NCBI RefSeq assembly: GCF_028745505.1
Contig: NZ_JAQZZL010000001.1
Span: 2,663,818 to 2,727,817, forward strand
DNA: 64,000 nucleotides
Direction: 5' to 3'
DNA from: Lentisphaera marina
Lineage (GTDB): Bacteria > Verrucomicrobiota > Lentisphaeria > Lentisphaerales > Lentisphaeraceae
Shown here: positions 37,582-47,175 of the stretch, in pieces
Layout of the letters: every line of letters begins with the position of its first letter
Numbering within the stretch: position 1 is the first letter of the stretch
The notes under the pieces: generated by a model
What the model was told of the DNA's origin: nothing
The model's database searches: none
Seen by the model: only the letters and a program-made list of their open reading frames with translations
Translations under genes and position numbers: made by a program

Positions 37582-38652
37582 ATGTCAAAAATTAAAATAC
37601 TCGTTGTGGGTTGTGGAAATATGGGAAGGTCTCATGCGCTCGCCTACCACGGCCTCAATGATTTTGAAATCTGCGGAATTGTTTCTCGCGGTTCTAGCAA
37701 AGAAAAACTCAATGAAGAACTCGGTGGGAATTATGCGCTTTACGCAGATTACCATGAAGCCCTAAAAGAGACTCAGGCTGATGCGGTTTGTATCTCAACT
37801 TACCCAGACACTCACGAAGAGTATGCGATAGCAGCTTTTGAAGCAGGAGCACATGTATTTCTAGAGAAGCCCGTCGCACCAAGTGTAGAGGGCTGTGAAC
37901 GCGTTGTTGCAGCTGCGATAGCCGCAAACAAAAAACTCGTCGTTGGCTATATCTTGCGTCATCATCCTTCATGGATGCAATTCATTGACCTTGCCAAAGA
38001 TTTAGGCAAGCCCTTAGTCATGCGCATGAATCTTAACCAACAATCCCATGGCAAGATGTGGGATACTCACAAAAATCTCATGAATTCCATGTCTCCCATC
38101 GTCGATTGTGGTGTTCACTACGTGGATGTTATGTGCCAAATGACGCAAGCTAAACCCCTTCGCGTTAGTGCGATTGGTGCACGACTCAGCGAGGAACTGA
38201 ATCCCGGCATGTATAACTATGGTCAGCTGCAAGTCACATTTGATGATGGTTCCGTTGGTTGGTATGAAGCGGGCTGGGGTCCCATGGCCTCTACAAAAGC
38301 TTTCTTCATTAAAGATGTTTGGGGCCCCAAGGGTTCCGCGACCATCAGTGCTCAAAATGCTTCTGAGGAAGATCAATCCGATAATGTCGATGCTCACAGC
38401 AAGACCGAACAGATTCGTGTCCATTCGGCTGAGATCAACGAGAAAAATGAATTCATTAATGAAGATCAATGGATCTCCACTGAAGATGAACCCGATCATG
38501 ATGGCTTGTGCCTACGTGAGCAAGAATACTTTCTCAAATCCATCCAAGAAGATCTAGATTTAACAGATCACATGAACGATGCCATTAATTCACTCAAAAT
38601 TGTTTTAGCCGCTGACCAGGCATTTAAAACAGGCCAAGCCATCCAACTATAA
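37582..38652 (+). CDS. Gfo/Idh/MocA-family oxidoreductase
   Basis: The 356-residue protein has an N-terminal Rossmann fold (KILVVGCGNMGRSHA, residues 4-18) and the family EKPVAPSVEGC motif (Lys about 97 as catalytic or substrate-binding). The C-terminal part has the usual alpha/beta domain, with HYVDVMCQMT. It oxidises or reduces a sugar or inositol with NAD(P). Only 15 bases separate it from the transporter, so the two are co-transcribed. No signal peptide: cytoplasmic. Confidence 0.9.
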   Translation: MSKIKILVVGCGNMGRSHALAYHGLNDFEICGIVSRGSSKEKLNEELGGNYALYADYHEALKETQADAVCISTYPDTHEEYAIAAFEAGAHVFLEKPVAPSVEGCERVVAAAIAANKKLVVGYILRHHPSWMQFIDLAKDLGKPLVMRMNLNQQSHGKMWDTHKNLMNSMSPIVDCGVHYVDVMCQMTQAKPLRVSAIGARLSEELNPGMYNYGQLQVTFDDGSVGWYEAGWGPMASTKAFFIKDVWGPKGSATISAQNASEEDQSDNVDAHSKTEQIRVHSAEINEKNEFINEDQWISTEDEPDHDGLCLREQEYFLKSIQEDLDLTDHMNDAINSLKIVLAADQAFKTGQAIQL

Positions 38653-38666
38653 GCATAGGAAAAACC

Positions 38667-39995
38667 ATGAAACTTATCAAAATTGCTAGTCTAGTTTTTT
38701 TCACCTTTATCAGTGTATCCAGCGCTGTGGCTTCCAGTGAAAACTTGACTTTCACAAATCTTTTTGAAAAAGATGCGGACCTCGCAACAAACTGGATTGG
38801 TAATACCAAGGGCTATAAAGTCGAAAATAACACTATCATTGCTCAGCCGAGATGTGGGAATATCTACACAGCTAAGGAGTATCAAGACTATGTTTTACGC
38901 TTTGAATTTAAATTAGCTCCACATGCCAATAACGGAATCGGTTTAAGAGCTCCGCACCCCAATGACAAAACAGTAAAAAGACATGACCCCGCCTATTCCA
39001 CTGTCGAAGTACAAATCCTCGATAACACTCATCCCAAATACGCCAAACTCAAAGACTACCAATTCCATGGTTCTGCTTACGGCATTGCCGCAGCGAAAAA
39101 AGGCGCTGAAAAACCTTTAGGCGAATGGAATCAGCAGGAAATACGTCTTCAAGGTAATCAACTTAAAGTCACACTCAATGGGCAAGTCATTTTGGATACC
39201 GATATTTCAAAAGGCGATGCCGGAAAGTTTGCGACAGGCCGTAATCGCGCCGCTGGGCATATTGCTATCGCAGGTCATGGACCGGGCGTTAGCTTCCGCA
39301 ATATCTCGGTTGCTGAACTCGACAATGCTTTTGCTTTGCCAAGTACAGATAATCAAGCTCCAGAAGGTTTCACTCAACTCTTTAATGGCAAAGACCTCAC
39401 AAATTGGAAAGGCCTACTTGATCGCCCCTTTGATAAGCCACACAAACGCAAAAGCCTAAACACAGACAAACTGAAAGAACTGCAAGCCAAAGCTAATGTG
39501 AGCATGAATAAACACTGGTCAGTTACGGAGCAAAATGAATTGTTTTTTGATGGTGCTAAAGGCGGACACAGTTTGGCGACTGCTAAACAGTACAAAAATT
39601 TCGAGTTCCACGTTAGTTGGAAAATCAATGCTGGTGGAGATAGTGGCATCTACGTCCGCGGCCTTCCACAAATTCAAATTTGGGATCCTGCGGATACTAA
39701 AGCACATCGTCATGGTTCCGATAAGGGCTCAGGCGCTTTGTGGAACAATCCTAAAGAGGGGAAATGGCCTTTAGTTAAAGCCGATAATCCCACTGGCGAA
39801 TGGAATCATTTCTTCATCCGCATGATTGGTGATCGCGTTAGTATTTGGCTAAACGGCAAACTCACTGTTAACGATGCACCTCTCTACAACCTCTGGGAAA
39901 AAGGTAAGGCCCCTATCCCTGAGATGGAACAAATTGAGCTCCAATGTCATGGTCATCCAACTTGGTTAAAAAATATTTATATCCGCGAACTCTAA
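38667..39995 (+). CDS. Secreted protein with two DUF1080 (3-keto-glycoside hydrolase-like) domains
   Basis: The 442-residue precursor has a signal peptide (about 1-22, VSSAVASSENL). Two DUF1080 domains follow in tandem (about 27-215 and 225-442). Both have the LFE/LFNGKDL...W opening, HANNGIGLRAPH or DSGIYVRGLPQIQIWD, and a GEWN(Q/H) step. DUF1080 proteins are described as 3-keto-disaccharide hydrolases and act with Gfo/Idh/MocA dehydrogenases. It is the third gene of this operon and ends at a bidirectional terminator. Confidence 0.88.
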   Translation: MKLIKIASLVFFTFISVSSAVASSENLTFTNLFEKDADLATNWIGNTKGYKVENNTIIAQPRCGNIYTAKEYQDYVLRFEFKLAPHANNGIGLRAPHPNDKTVKRHDPAYSTVEVQILDNTHPKYAKLKDYQFHGSAYGIAAAKKGAEKPLGEWNQQEIRLQGNQLKVTLNGQVILDTDISKGDAGKFATGRNRAAGHIAIAGHGPGVSFRNISVAELDNAFALPSTDNQAPEGFTQLFNGKDLTNWKGLLDRPFDKPHKRKSLNTDKLKELQAKANVSMNKHWSVTEQNELFFDGAKGGHSLATAKQYKNFEFHVSWKINAGGDSGIYVRGLPQIQIWDPADTKAHRHGSDKGSGALWNNPKEGKWPLVKADNPTGEWNHFFIRMIGDRVSIWLNGKLTVNDAPLYNLWEKGKAPIPEMEQIELQCHGHPTWLKNIYIREL

Positions 39996-40044
39996 AAGTC
40001 AGCCTATAAATCGGCCTGCTCTCAGCAGCTCATAAATTAAAAAA

Positions 40045-40073
40045 GCCTTGGAATCCAATTCCAAGGCTTTTTT
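40045..40073. terminator. Bidirectional terminator between DUF1080 and sulfatase genes
   Basis: GCCTTGGAAT (40045-40054) pairs with ATTCCAAGGC (40058-40067) around a 3-base loop. An A-run precedes and a T-run follows, so it can act for both convergent genes. Confidence 0.92.
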
Positions 40074-40152
40074 ATCTTTAGTTTTTTAATAAGTTTTATA
40101 GACTTAGTTTTTCCTTTAACAATTCATTAAAGAGCTCAAAGGGGCGCTCTCA

Positions 40153-41703
40153 TTAAAACTCGCCGAACTGACCGGGCTGATCTTTTATGTGTTCAGATAA
40201 AAGCGCTTTCAAACTCTGTAATTTTTTGGCGTATTCAGGGTTATTAGCTAAGTTGCGTTGTTCTTTGCGATCCTTGCGAAGATCATAGAGTTGGTCGGTA
40301 TCCCAGTAGGCCTTATAGTTTTTAGGGATTTTCTTTTCTAAACCACGACCACCACGCGTAGAAGCAATATGGTAAAGTGGCTTGGGTTTGGCGTCTCCCT
40401 CAACATCAAAATTCTTTTCGCGATCAGGGTGTACTCTCCAAGCAATGTATTTAAATTCATCACTTAAGACTGCGCGAGTGGAACCAATTTGTAAAAATAC
40501 AGCTTCGTTTGTCGCTTTATCATCGCCTTCAAGCAGGCTCAAAAAGCTCTTGCCATCCATCTTCACTTGTGATTCATTGGGAATTCCGCAAAGTTCGTAA
40601 ACCGTTGGCGCAAAATCGATGTTAGCCAAAAGTTGATTAAGACGTCTACCACCTTTTAATTTTTTGCCCCAAACAAAGGCTGGAGATAAAGCTCCGCCTT
40701 CATAAAGAGCGCCCTTGGCTCCCATTCCATTGTCATTAAAGAAGAAGATAATCGTATTATCTAGCTGCCCCATATCTTCAATTTTATTGATTATTGCCGT
40801 AATACCATCGTCCAACCATAGTGGATCTGAGTGATCACCCTTATAGGCTATCCCCGCTTCTTTTAAACGCTTTATAATGGACTCCCGCGAAGGCTGAACG
40901 CGAAGTTCATCTTTCAAAACTCCCGCCGCAGTAAAGCGTGGATCCGCAGAATACTTTTCACCTGCTGGTCCAGGACCATGGTTGAGTGTGGTACAAAAAT
41001 GTAAATAGAAGGGCTTATCCTGCTTCTCTGCAAGGTTTAAAAAATCGAGGCCCGATTTTGTAATCCAATCCATATTATGTGCCTCCATGGCAATGGGCAT
41101 ATGACCTGGAACATTGCCTGCATATATACTCCCCGCGAAATCAAAACCATTATTGAGGACACTCTGCACTTCTGCTGCTTGCTTTTTTTGCAGGAATGCT
41201 TGAGTCTTGGCGTCAAAGGGGTCGGCATTGCGATAAGCCTTTATACTCGGAACTTTAATAGATTCATCATGAATAACGTGATTTTTTCCCGCAAACCCAG
41301 TGAAATAACCATTAGCTTTGAGCACACTTCCCATATGCGCTTTTCCGGGCGTTATGTGTACATTAAAGTGAGGGTTTGGCTGATTCCCGTAGGACTTCAT
41401 GTCATTTAAAAAACCACTATCTAAACTTCTACTAGGGTATTCACCCGTCAAAACACTATAGCGACTCGGAGTGCATACTGTTGAAGTTGCGTACATACGA
41501 TCCAAAATAATCCCTTCACTGGAAAGGCGATCAATTGTTGGGGTTAAATTGCGGTTTTTACCATTCTCATCTTTACCCTCAGGTAAAAAGTTAAACTCGC
41601 GGCGCCACTGATCATCAGTCATGATAAAAAGTATATTGGGGCGTTCCTTAGCTAGTGCACAACAGCTCACTAAGAAAAAAAAGGCAATGAGATATTTATT
41701 CAT
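40153..41703 (-). CDS. Secreted sulfatase (type I, Cys-type)
   Basis: The 516-residue precursor has a signal peptide (MNKYLIAFFFLVSCCALAKE). It has the sulfatase opening RPNILFIMTDDQW and an active-site CTPSR with Cys77 for formylglycine. The later FFFNDNGMGAKG supplies metal ligands. Its length and insert (EGKDENGKNRNLTP) differ from the other three sulfatases, so its substrate probably differs. It is followed after 62 bases by an exonuclease/endonuclease/phosphatase-fold gene upstream on the same strand (41778-42644). Confidence 0.92.
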   Translation of the reverse strand: MNKYLIAFFFLVSCCALAKERPNILFIMTDDQWRREFNFLPEGKDENGKNRNLTPTIDRLSSEGIILDRMYATSTVCTPSRYSVLTGEYPSRSLDSGFLNDMKSYGNQPNPHFNVHITPGKAHMGSVLKANGYFTGFAGKNHVIHDESIKVPSIKAYRNADPFDAKTQAFLQKKQAAEVQSVLNNGFDFAGSIYAGNVPGHMPIAMEAHNMDWITKSGLDFLNLAEKQDKPFYLHFCTTLNHGPGPAGEKYSADPRFTAAGVLKDELRVQPSRESIIKRLKEAGIAYKGDHSDPLWLDDGITAIINKIEDMGQLDNTIIFFFNDNGMGAKGALYEGGALSPAFVWGKKLKGGRRLNQLLANIDFAPTVYELCGIPNESQVKMDGKSFLSLLEGDDKATNEAVFLQIGSTRAVLSDEFKYIAWRVHPDREKNFDVEGDAKPKPLYHIASTRGGRGLEKKIPKNYKAYWDTDQLYDLRKDRKEQRNLANNPEYAKKLQSLKALLSEHIKDQPGQFGEF

Positions 41704-41777
41704 AAAGTTTGTCCTTGGTTTATATCAATTTTATACACTTGAGAACAAGAGAATCTAACTGATCTTTGATTGCTTGA

Positions 41778-42644
41778 TTAATTATCTGTGATTTCGATAA
41801 TCACTGGATAATGATCTGAAATTGTTTCTAAAGCACCACCTTTGGGAATATCGGCTTTAAGTAATTTCTTAGCCGTCTTCTGGTCAGACAAAACAAAATC
41901 AATTCTGCGTAAATGTTTTTCCTGAACCTCACGATTGGGGATTTTTTCTAATAAAGTACTCGGAAAGCTTCCTTTGATTGCTTCTTTTCCAAATAACTTT
42001 TCATGACACAAATCAACTAAACCGAGCTCATCAAAAGACGACATGATACTCACATCAAAATGCCCCTTATTTAGGTTAGCTTTTTTCTTGGGGTTTTGGC
42101 GCATTTCCTTTAATAAATCATCCAATTCTGAAAGGCGATCCAAATCCAAATGACTGAAAGAGTTGAAATCACCTAAGACAATTAGTCCCTCATCCTTCTT
42201 GAGTAAATCTTTAATCTGACTGGACATATAAGTCAACTCTTGCTCACGCGCCGTCAAACGCTGAGAGGTCATGTGAACGACCATGAAACTATAGCCATGA
42301 CATTTCAGCTTCAAAAAACCGCGCTTCACACCTTGGTGAAGTTCTTCCACTTCCGTGATCGGGAAACGAGAACTAAAAGCGAGTGGCATACCCGGTTTAC
42401 GATTGTAAAAATAGCTATAGTCATGCCCCCAAGTTTTTGCGAGTTCAGCAAACTTATCTGCGCTAAAGCCCTTCACTTCCTGCAAAGCGACAAAGTCGGC
42501 TTCTTGTTCTTTCAGCCATTGACTTGCTACTTCAATACTTTTCCCATGATTGAAACCATAAAGTACATTATACGAAATAATCTTTAAACTATCTGCGTGT
42601 AGGCTCGATAATAAGGCGAGGTAAATTAATATTTTCTTTATCAT
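41778..42644 (-). CDS. Secreted endonuclease/exonuclease/phosphatase-fold protein
   Basis: The 288-residue precursor has a signal peptide (LLSSLHADSLK) and then the EEP fold. Ligands and motifs include NVLYGFNH (Asn), ALQEVKG (metal-binding Glu), LGDFNSF (Asp/Asn) and the final SDHYPVI (catalytic His). The family cleaves phosphodiesters or phosphomonoesters; in this setting it may act on nucleic acid or phosphosugar. Same-strand neighbours are two sulfatases. Confidence 0.88.
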   Translation of the reverse strand: MIKKILIYLALLSSLHADSLKIISYNVLYGFNHGKSIEVASQWLKEQEADFVALQEVKGFSADKFAELAKTWGHDYSYFYNRKPGMPLAFSSRFPITEVEELHQGVKRGFLKLKCHGYSFMVVHMTSQRLTAREQELTYMSSQIKDLLKKDEGLIVLGDFNSFSHLDLDRLSELDDLLKEMRQNPKKKANLNKGHFDVSIMSSFDELGLVDLCHEKLFGKEAIKGSFPSTLLEKIPNREVQEKHLRRIDFVLSDQKTAKKLLKADIPKGGALETISDHYPVIIEITDN

Positions 42645-42670
42645 TATAGCTCTAAATTTTAGAAGATTTT

Positions 42671-44119
42671 TTAAAGTGTTTCGTCATAGTGTTGGTAATC
42701 GCTATGATTGTGAAGGTGCTTTTCAATTGCCTTAGGACTTGTGGCAGTTTTGAACCAGATTTTACCCTTTTTAGTCTGAAACCATGGGTCATCTTTTTGT
42801 AACGCTGGTTTTGAAGACAAAATCGTTTTCATGTATTTATATGCCTCTGCGTGTTCAGGGTTTTTCTCGGCACGTACATAACCCTTCCCCTGCCTATTAT
42901 TGGCACAATAATAAAAGCGTCCATTGTCGGCTCCCATCACGGGATTAATCACTTCCATGAGATGAGTTCGTGTGCGTATAAGCTGCGATGTGGAAGTGCA
43001 AGCGTAAATCCAATCACGATGCGAATCTGAATCTCCGTTTAAAAATGGCTTTAAACTTTTACCATCTATATATTCTGGTATTTCACCCCCTGCCCAATCT
43101 ACAAAAGTAGGTAAAATATCTGAAAAGTCCATAATCTCATCTGTAGCACCACGTTGAATTATTCCAGGTCCCTTTGCGGTAAAAATGACATGTCCCGCAC
43201 GTTCAACGCCACGTGATTTTGCCGTCACTGCAGTTCCATTATCCGAAGCAAAAATAATGATTGTGTTTTCCTCTATACCTAAGTCTCTGACCTTCTGCTC
43301 GATTCTGCCTACTAAAATATCGATGTAATCATTGAGGGCCCTAAATCGACGTTCTGATTCTTTCCCTCTATTGGCCTTGGAACCTAAATCGCCAACTTCT
43401 CCATAAATAGGGCAAGTGGGGTAACCCTCACGTGCTCCATGTGGTCCTACCATTGGGTAATAAGCTAAAAATGGCTTTTCTTCTTTGACACTTTTCTCCA
43501 TGAATTCACAAATAAACTCGGTAAAAATATCTGGCCCGAAATCAGATTTTTTCGTGGCTAAAAGATGATGATTTTTTATAATGCAAGGACCCCAAAAGCG
43601 CGACGGTGTACTTTTGTCTTCCCAGAGGCCCGTATGCTTAGGCTGACCAGGCAAAGCTTTGAGCTGCTTGACTCCTTCCCAAAGACAATATTCATCAAAG
43701 CCCACAATTTTTTCATGAGGTTCTTCAGCGGGTCCCACATGCCACTTTCCCGCAACCGCAGTCCTGTAGCCTTCTGTTTGCATGAGCTTAGCGAAACTAG
43801 GGTACTTCCCAAAAAAGCTCTCTCCCGAATCTGTATTTTTAAAGAAACCATTGTAATACGCCCCCGTCGTGTTGGCATAAGAACCCGTCATAATGAGAGC
43901 TCTCGATGGCCCACAAATGGAAGATGACCAAGCGGTGCGAAACATCACGCCTTCTTGAGCTATACGATCTAGGTTCGGGGTTTTGGCATTTTTATTTCCG
44001 TAAAAGCCATACATGTCAGGGCTCACATCATCTGCGAGAATAAAAATTATATTAGCCTGCTTAGCTGCAAATAAATTCATCGTCCATAGTAAACTCAAGA
44101 GAGTTATAAATTTGATCAT
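42671..44119 (-). CDS. Secreted sulfatase (type I, Cys-type, CGPSR)
   Basis: The 482-residue precursor has a signal peptide (about 1-18). It has the opening QANIIFILADDVSPDMYG and the active-site motif CGPSR with Cys69 for formylglycine. It also has FASDNGTAVTAKSR. The motif C-x-P-S-R is kept but the second residue is Gly rather than Thr. It is close to the endonuclease-fold gene (27 bases) and both run toward the first sulfatase group. Confidence 0.92.
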   Translation of the reverse strand: MIKFITLLSLLWTMNLFAAKQANIIFILADDVSPDMYGFYGNKNAKTPNLDRIAQEGVMFRTAWSSSICGPSRALIMTGSYANTTGAYYNGFFKNTDSGESFFGKYPSFAKLMQTEGYRTAVAGKWHVGPAEEPHEKIVGFDEYCLWEGVKQLKALPGQPKHTGLWEDKSTPSRFWGPCIIKNHHLLATKKSDFGPDIFTEFICEFMEKSVKEEKPFLAYYPMVGPHGAREGYPTCPIYGEVGDLGSKANRGKESERRFRALNDYIDILVGRIEQKVRDLGIEENTIIIFASDNGTAVTAKSRGVERAGHVIFTAKGPGIIQRGATDEIMDFSDILPTFVDWAGGEIPEYIDGKSLKPFLNGDSDSHRDWIYACTSTSQLIRTRTHLMEVINPVMGADNGRFYYCANNRQGKGYVRAEKNPEHAEAYKYMKTILSSKPALQKDDPWFQTKKGKIWFKTATSPKAIEKHLHNHSDYQHYDETL

Positions 44120-44272
44120 CTACTTAATCCTTATAAATTTCGTTTAAAACTAGTACAAGATCCCACTTGCTAACTTAACTCGTTAATGAGAGAATAAAGA
44201 GAAAAAGTAGCAATTGTGTGGACTTGTCTAGGCTGTGAGCTTAGCTTAAAAGAAACTTTAATTGCGTGAGTC

Positions 44273-46393
44273 ATGAGCCACAAAGAAATAAACTTAGATG
44301 AATTTTACTCGGATTTCCAAGAGGACCTAGGCGACCTCTACGATGGCGCACAAAAGCCTTCTGAAGAAGACCAACAAGTTCAGGAAATTATTGATCAGCT
44401 CCTCAAAAAACGCTATGATGGAGAAGATTTTATTGCCGAAGGTGGCATGAAAAAAATCATCCGTAGTCGCGATAGCTTAACTTCCCGAGACGTGGCCATT
44501 GCTTTCTTAAAGCCTGACAAAAAAGAAAAATTGACTTCATTCATCAAGGAAGCGCGATTAAACGCCCGCTTACAACACCCCAATATCATGACGGTTTACG
44601 ACATTGGTGTCGATGATAATCAAGAAGTATTTTTTACCATGAAACTCATCGAAGGCCAAGAATTGGGCGACATACTCAAATCTCTAAAAGAGGCCCCTTC
44701 CTCTACTTTCGATCTTCAACGCCTGCTCTATATCTTTCTCAAAATTTGTGAAGCCATTTCTTTCGCCCATTCAAAAAAGATACTTCACTTGGATCTAAAA
44801 CCAGAGAATATACAAGTCGGTAGATTCGGTGAAGTTCTTGTCTGTGATTGGGGCTTAGCAAAAGATCTGAATGCGCAAAAAGAAACTAGTGAAATTGACT
44901 TAAATGACTCACCACTCTTCAAAGCTGATAGCAATCTAGATGTGGATGTTTGCTCAACCCTAGATGGCATCGTCAAAGGCAGCCTAGGTTACATGGCTCC
45001 AGAACAAGCCGAAGGACGCAATAAGGAAAAAGACGAAAGAACAGATATCTATAGCTTGGGTGCCATTCTGTATTCAATCCTTACTTACGAAAACTCTGTT
45101 AACAAAACAGACATCGCCGCTGCCCTCACCCAATGTGTCAGTGGTGCCATCCAGCACCCTTCCCAACGCGTTGCCCATAAAGTACCCGAAGCCCTAGAAG
45201 CCGTCACACTGAAAGCCATGGCCCTAAAACCCGAAGCTCGTTACCAAACTGTGGATGCATTAGTCAAAGATATTGAGGCCTACTTAGGGGGCTTTGCCAC
45301 CAGTGCCGAAGACGCCGACTTTATCACTCAAATCAAGCTTTTGATTAAACGCAATAAGACTGCGAGCTCACTCATGACTTTGTCTTTCCTCATTATTTGT
45401 TTCCTAGTGGGGGGCTTCATACAACAAATTTCAACACGTGAAAAAGAAGCAGTCTTAGCTAAAGAAAAAGCCGAAAAACTTCAGGCCATGGCAGAGAAAG
45501 AAAAACGACGTGCCGAAGACGAAAATAAATTGCGCATGGAACTCAGTTCTAAAGCCGCACCAGCTTTTTTTCGTCGTTCGCAATTGACTTGGAAAAACTT
45601 TCAATTCCAAGCTTTTCAACACGCGATAAAAATGACTTTAGAACTCAATCCAAATTCACAAAAAGCCTGGAATCTCTACGCATTTTATTTACTTGGCAAT
45701 ATGGAATTTGATCGAGCTGAAAGTTCTTTCCAAAAAGGTTTTGGCGGCAAAGCCTATAAGGGTCTAATCCAAAAATGGAAAACTCAAAAAGTTGACAAAA
45801 GCAATGTGCACCTTTTCATTTTCGACCTGCAAAAACTCAATTTAAATCGCGAAATAGCTTTAGTGATGAATCATTTTCAGTCGCAAAATTCTTATCAAGA
45901 GAAATACCAATTTCTCGCTAAGACCATCAAATTAACCTACCAAAATAATTCCCCCATTGAGGTCGATTATAATATCGATCAAAAAAGCATTAAAGTCATT
46001 GGAAAACACTTCCGTAAAAATGCCCTATTAAATGGCCTCGCACTCAAGAAAATTGATTTATCTAACACCGTAATAACGACCTTAGACTTATTCCATGGCT
46101 GGGCTCTTACAGAACTAAATATAAGTAAAAGTAAAGTCAGCGATATCTCACCGCTAAAAACCAATCCCATTGTGAATTTAGATATTTCCTATACCTCTGT
46201 CAATGATATCAATATCGTTCAATCCCTGCCGATAAAAAGCTTAAATATTGCTGGTCTTAGACTGAAAAACCTAGCCCCCCTACTCAACTGTCCATCTTTG
46301 GAAAAAGTGACCCTGAGTAAAGATATGGCTCAGAAGGAACAAAATGTCGTCTCGGCACTCAAAGAGCGTTGCCAAGTCATCATCATCCCATAA
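44273..46393 (+). CDS. Membrane Ser/Thr protein kinase with leucine-rich C-terminal region
   Basis: The 706-residue protein has an N-terminal kinase domain (about 50-330), a membrane helix (about 363-386), a coiled coil (about 388-425) and an extracytoplasmic part ending in leucine-rich repeat-like text (about 580-700). The catalytic loop HLDLKPEN (Asp174) and DWGLAKD (Asp192) are normal for this group. The glycine loop is degenerate (AEGGMKK). The usual ATP-anchoring Lys of VAIK is Ala77 (VAIAFLK), with Lys80 nearby. ORF lengths and charge patterns suggest a receptor-type signalling kinase. It converges on an ECF sigma gene. Confidence 0.9.
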   Translation: MSHKEINLDEFYSDFQEDLGDLYDGAQKPSEEDQQVQEIIDQLLKKRYDGEDFIAEGGMKKIIRSRDSLTSRDVAIAFLKPDKKEKLTSFIKEARLNARLQHPNIMTVYDIGVDDNQEVFFTMKLIEGQELGDILKSLKEAPSSTFDLQRLLYIFLKICEAISFAHSKKILHLDLKPENIQVGRFGEVLVCDWGLAKDLNAQKETSEIDLNDSPLFKADSNLDVDVCSTLDGIVKGSLGYMAPEQAEGRNKEKDERTDIYSLGAILYSILTYENSVNKTDIAAALTQCVSGAIQHPSQRVAHKVPEALEAVTLKAMALKPEARYQTVDALVKDIEAYLGGFATSAEDADFITQIKLLIKRNKTASSLMTLSFLIICFLVGGFIQQISTREKEAVLAKEKAEKLQAMAEKEKRRAEDENKLRMELSSKAAPAFFRRSQLTWKNFQFQAFQHAIKMTLELNPNSQKAWNLYAFYLLGNMEFDRAESSFQKGFGGKAYKGLIQKWKTQKVDKSNVHLFIFDLQKLNLNREIALVMNHFQSQNSYQEKYQFLAKTIKLTYQNNSPIEVDYNIDQKSIKVIGKHFRKNALLNGLALKKIDLSNTVITTLDLFHGWALTELNISKSKVSDISPLKTNPIVNLDISYTSVNDINIVQSLPIKSLNIAGLRLKNLAPLLNCPSLEKVTLSKDMAQKEQNVVSALKERCQVIIIP

Positions 46394-46488
46394 GCTTTAA
46401 AGATCACAGGCCTTCTAGAATTTTTAATTACTTCAACCGCGCGCGGTGGCAACCGCAAGCCGCTCTTAAGCGATAGCCCATAAAAACT
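46394..46488. other. Gap between kinase and sigma genes with a GGCA-loop hairpin
   Basis: At 46441-46456 GCGGT and ACCGC pair around a GGCA loop, followed by the 14-mer CAAGCCGCTCTTAA (46456-46469), shared with 53658-53671. No T-run terminator is seen. Confidence 0.4.
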
Positions 46489-47088
46489 TTAACAAATCTC
46501 TTCTTCTAAGCGTTTTATTTCTTTAAACAAAACTTGCTCAACGCGTTTTTTATACACGTAGGCCGAGCCTTCAGTCACACCCACCTCACTAGCGATCTCC
46601 GCAACTTTTTTACCTTGGCGAAACATCAAAAACGTATCGCGGGCATTGGCATGCAAATCGTCTTTCACATTCTTCCAAGCAAGGTTGGCAATATAAGTAC
46701 GCCATTCACTTTCAGCAATTTCCTCAATCTCGGGTAAACTGACTCCATTGAGGTAGCCCTCCACTTCTTGGCGCTTCACTTTTTCGTAGCGTTTTAATCG
46801 CGCCTGCTGCGATTTAAGAAAATTTTTCACTGTGTTGCCCGTCACTGTACAAAGCCAGCCCCGAAAGCGCCCCTTTTGTTGACTATAATCAAACTCAGGC
46901 ATTTTATCCCAAAGCTTAATTAAGACATTTTGACTTATTTCTTCTGAATCATGATGACTCAAATTCATGCGTCGCGCAATGACATAGAGATACGGGCGAT
47001 AATAATAAACGAACTCTTCCCAAGCCGACTCATCATCGTGATTCTTAGCTCGTAAAAGAAGGGTCTGACGAGTATTCCAATCAGTCAT
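46489..47088 (-). CDS. ECF-type RNA polymerase sigma factor
   Basis: The 199-residue protein has region 2 in its first ~90 residues (AWEEFVYYYRPYLYVIARRM; DSEEISQNVLIKLWDKM), a charged linker, and a region 4 helix-turn-helix in ARDTFLMFRQGKKVAEIASEVGVTEGSAYVYKKRVEQ. No anti-sigma gene is adjacent; the neighbouring membrane kinase could take that role, as reported for some planctomycete ECF groups. This link is inference from gene order. Confidence 0.9.
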   Translation of the reverse strand: MTDWNTRQTLLLRAKNHDDESAWEEFVYYYRPYLYVIARRMNLSHHDSEEISQNVLIKLWDKMPEFDYSQQKGRFRGWLCTVTGNTVKNFLKSQQARLKRYEKVKRQEVEGYLNGVSLPEIEEIAESEWRTYIANLAWKNVKDDLHANARDTFLMFRQGKKVAEIASEVGVTEGSAYVYKKRVEQVLFKEIKRLEEEIC

Positions 47089-47175
47089 TGCATAATCCTC
47101 TTAAATTTTAATTGAATATAAGGGAGCAGCAATGACTAACAAGTCCAAGTGAATCGCTTTGAGATAGGAAAAACT

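Noticed and set aside
38014..38499. A 161-codon minus-strand frame
   Set aside because: It is opposite the Gfo/Idh/MocA gene, which has clear family motifs; no start signal or domain supports the minus frame.
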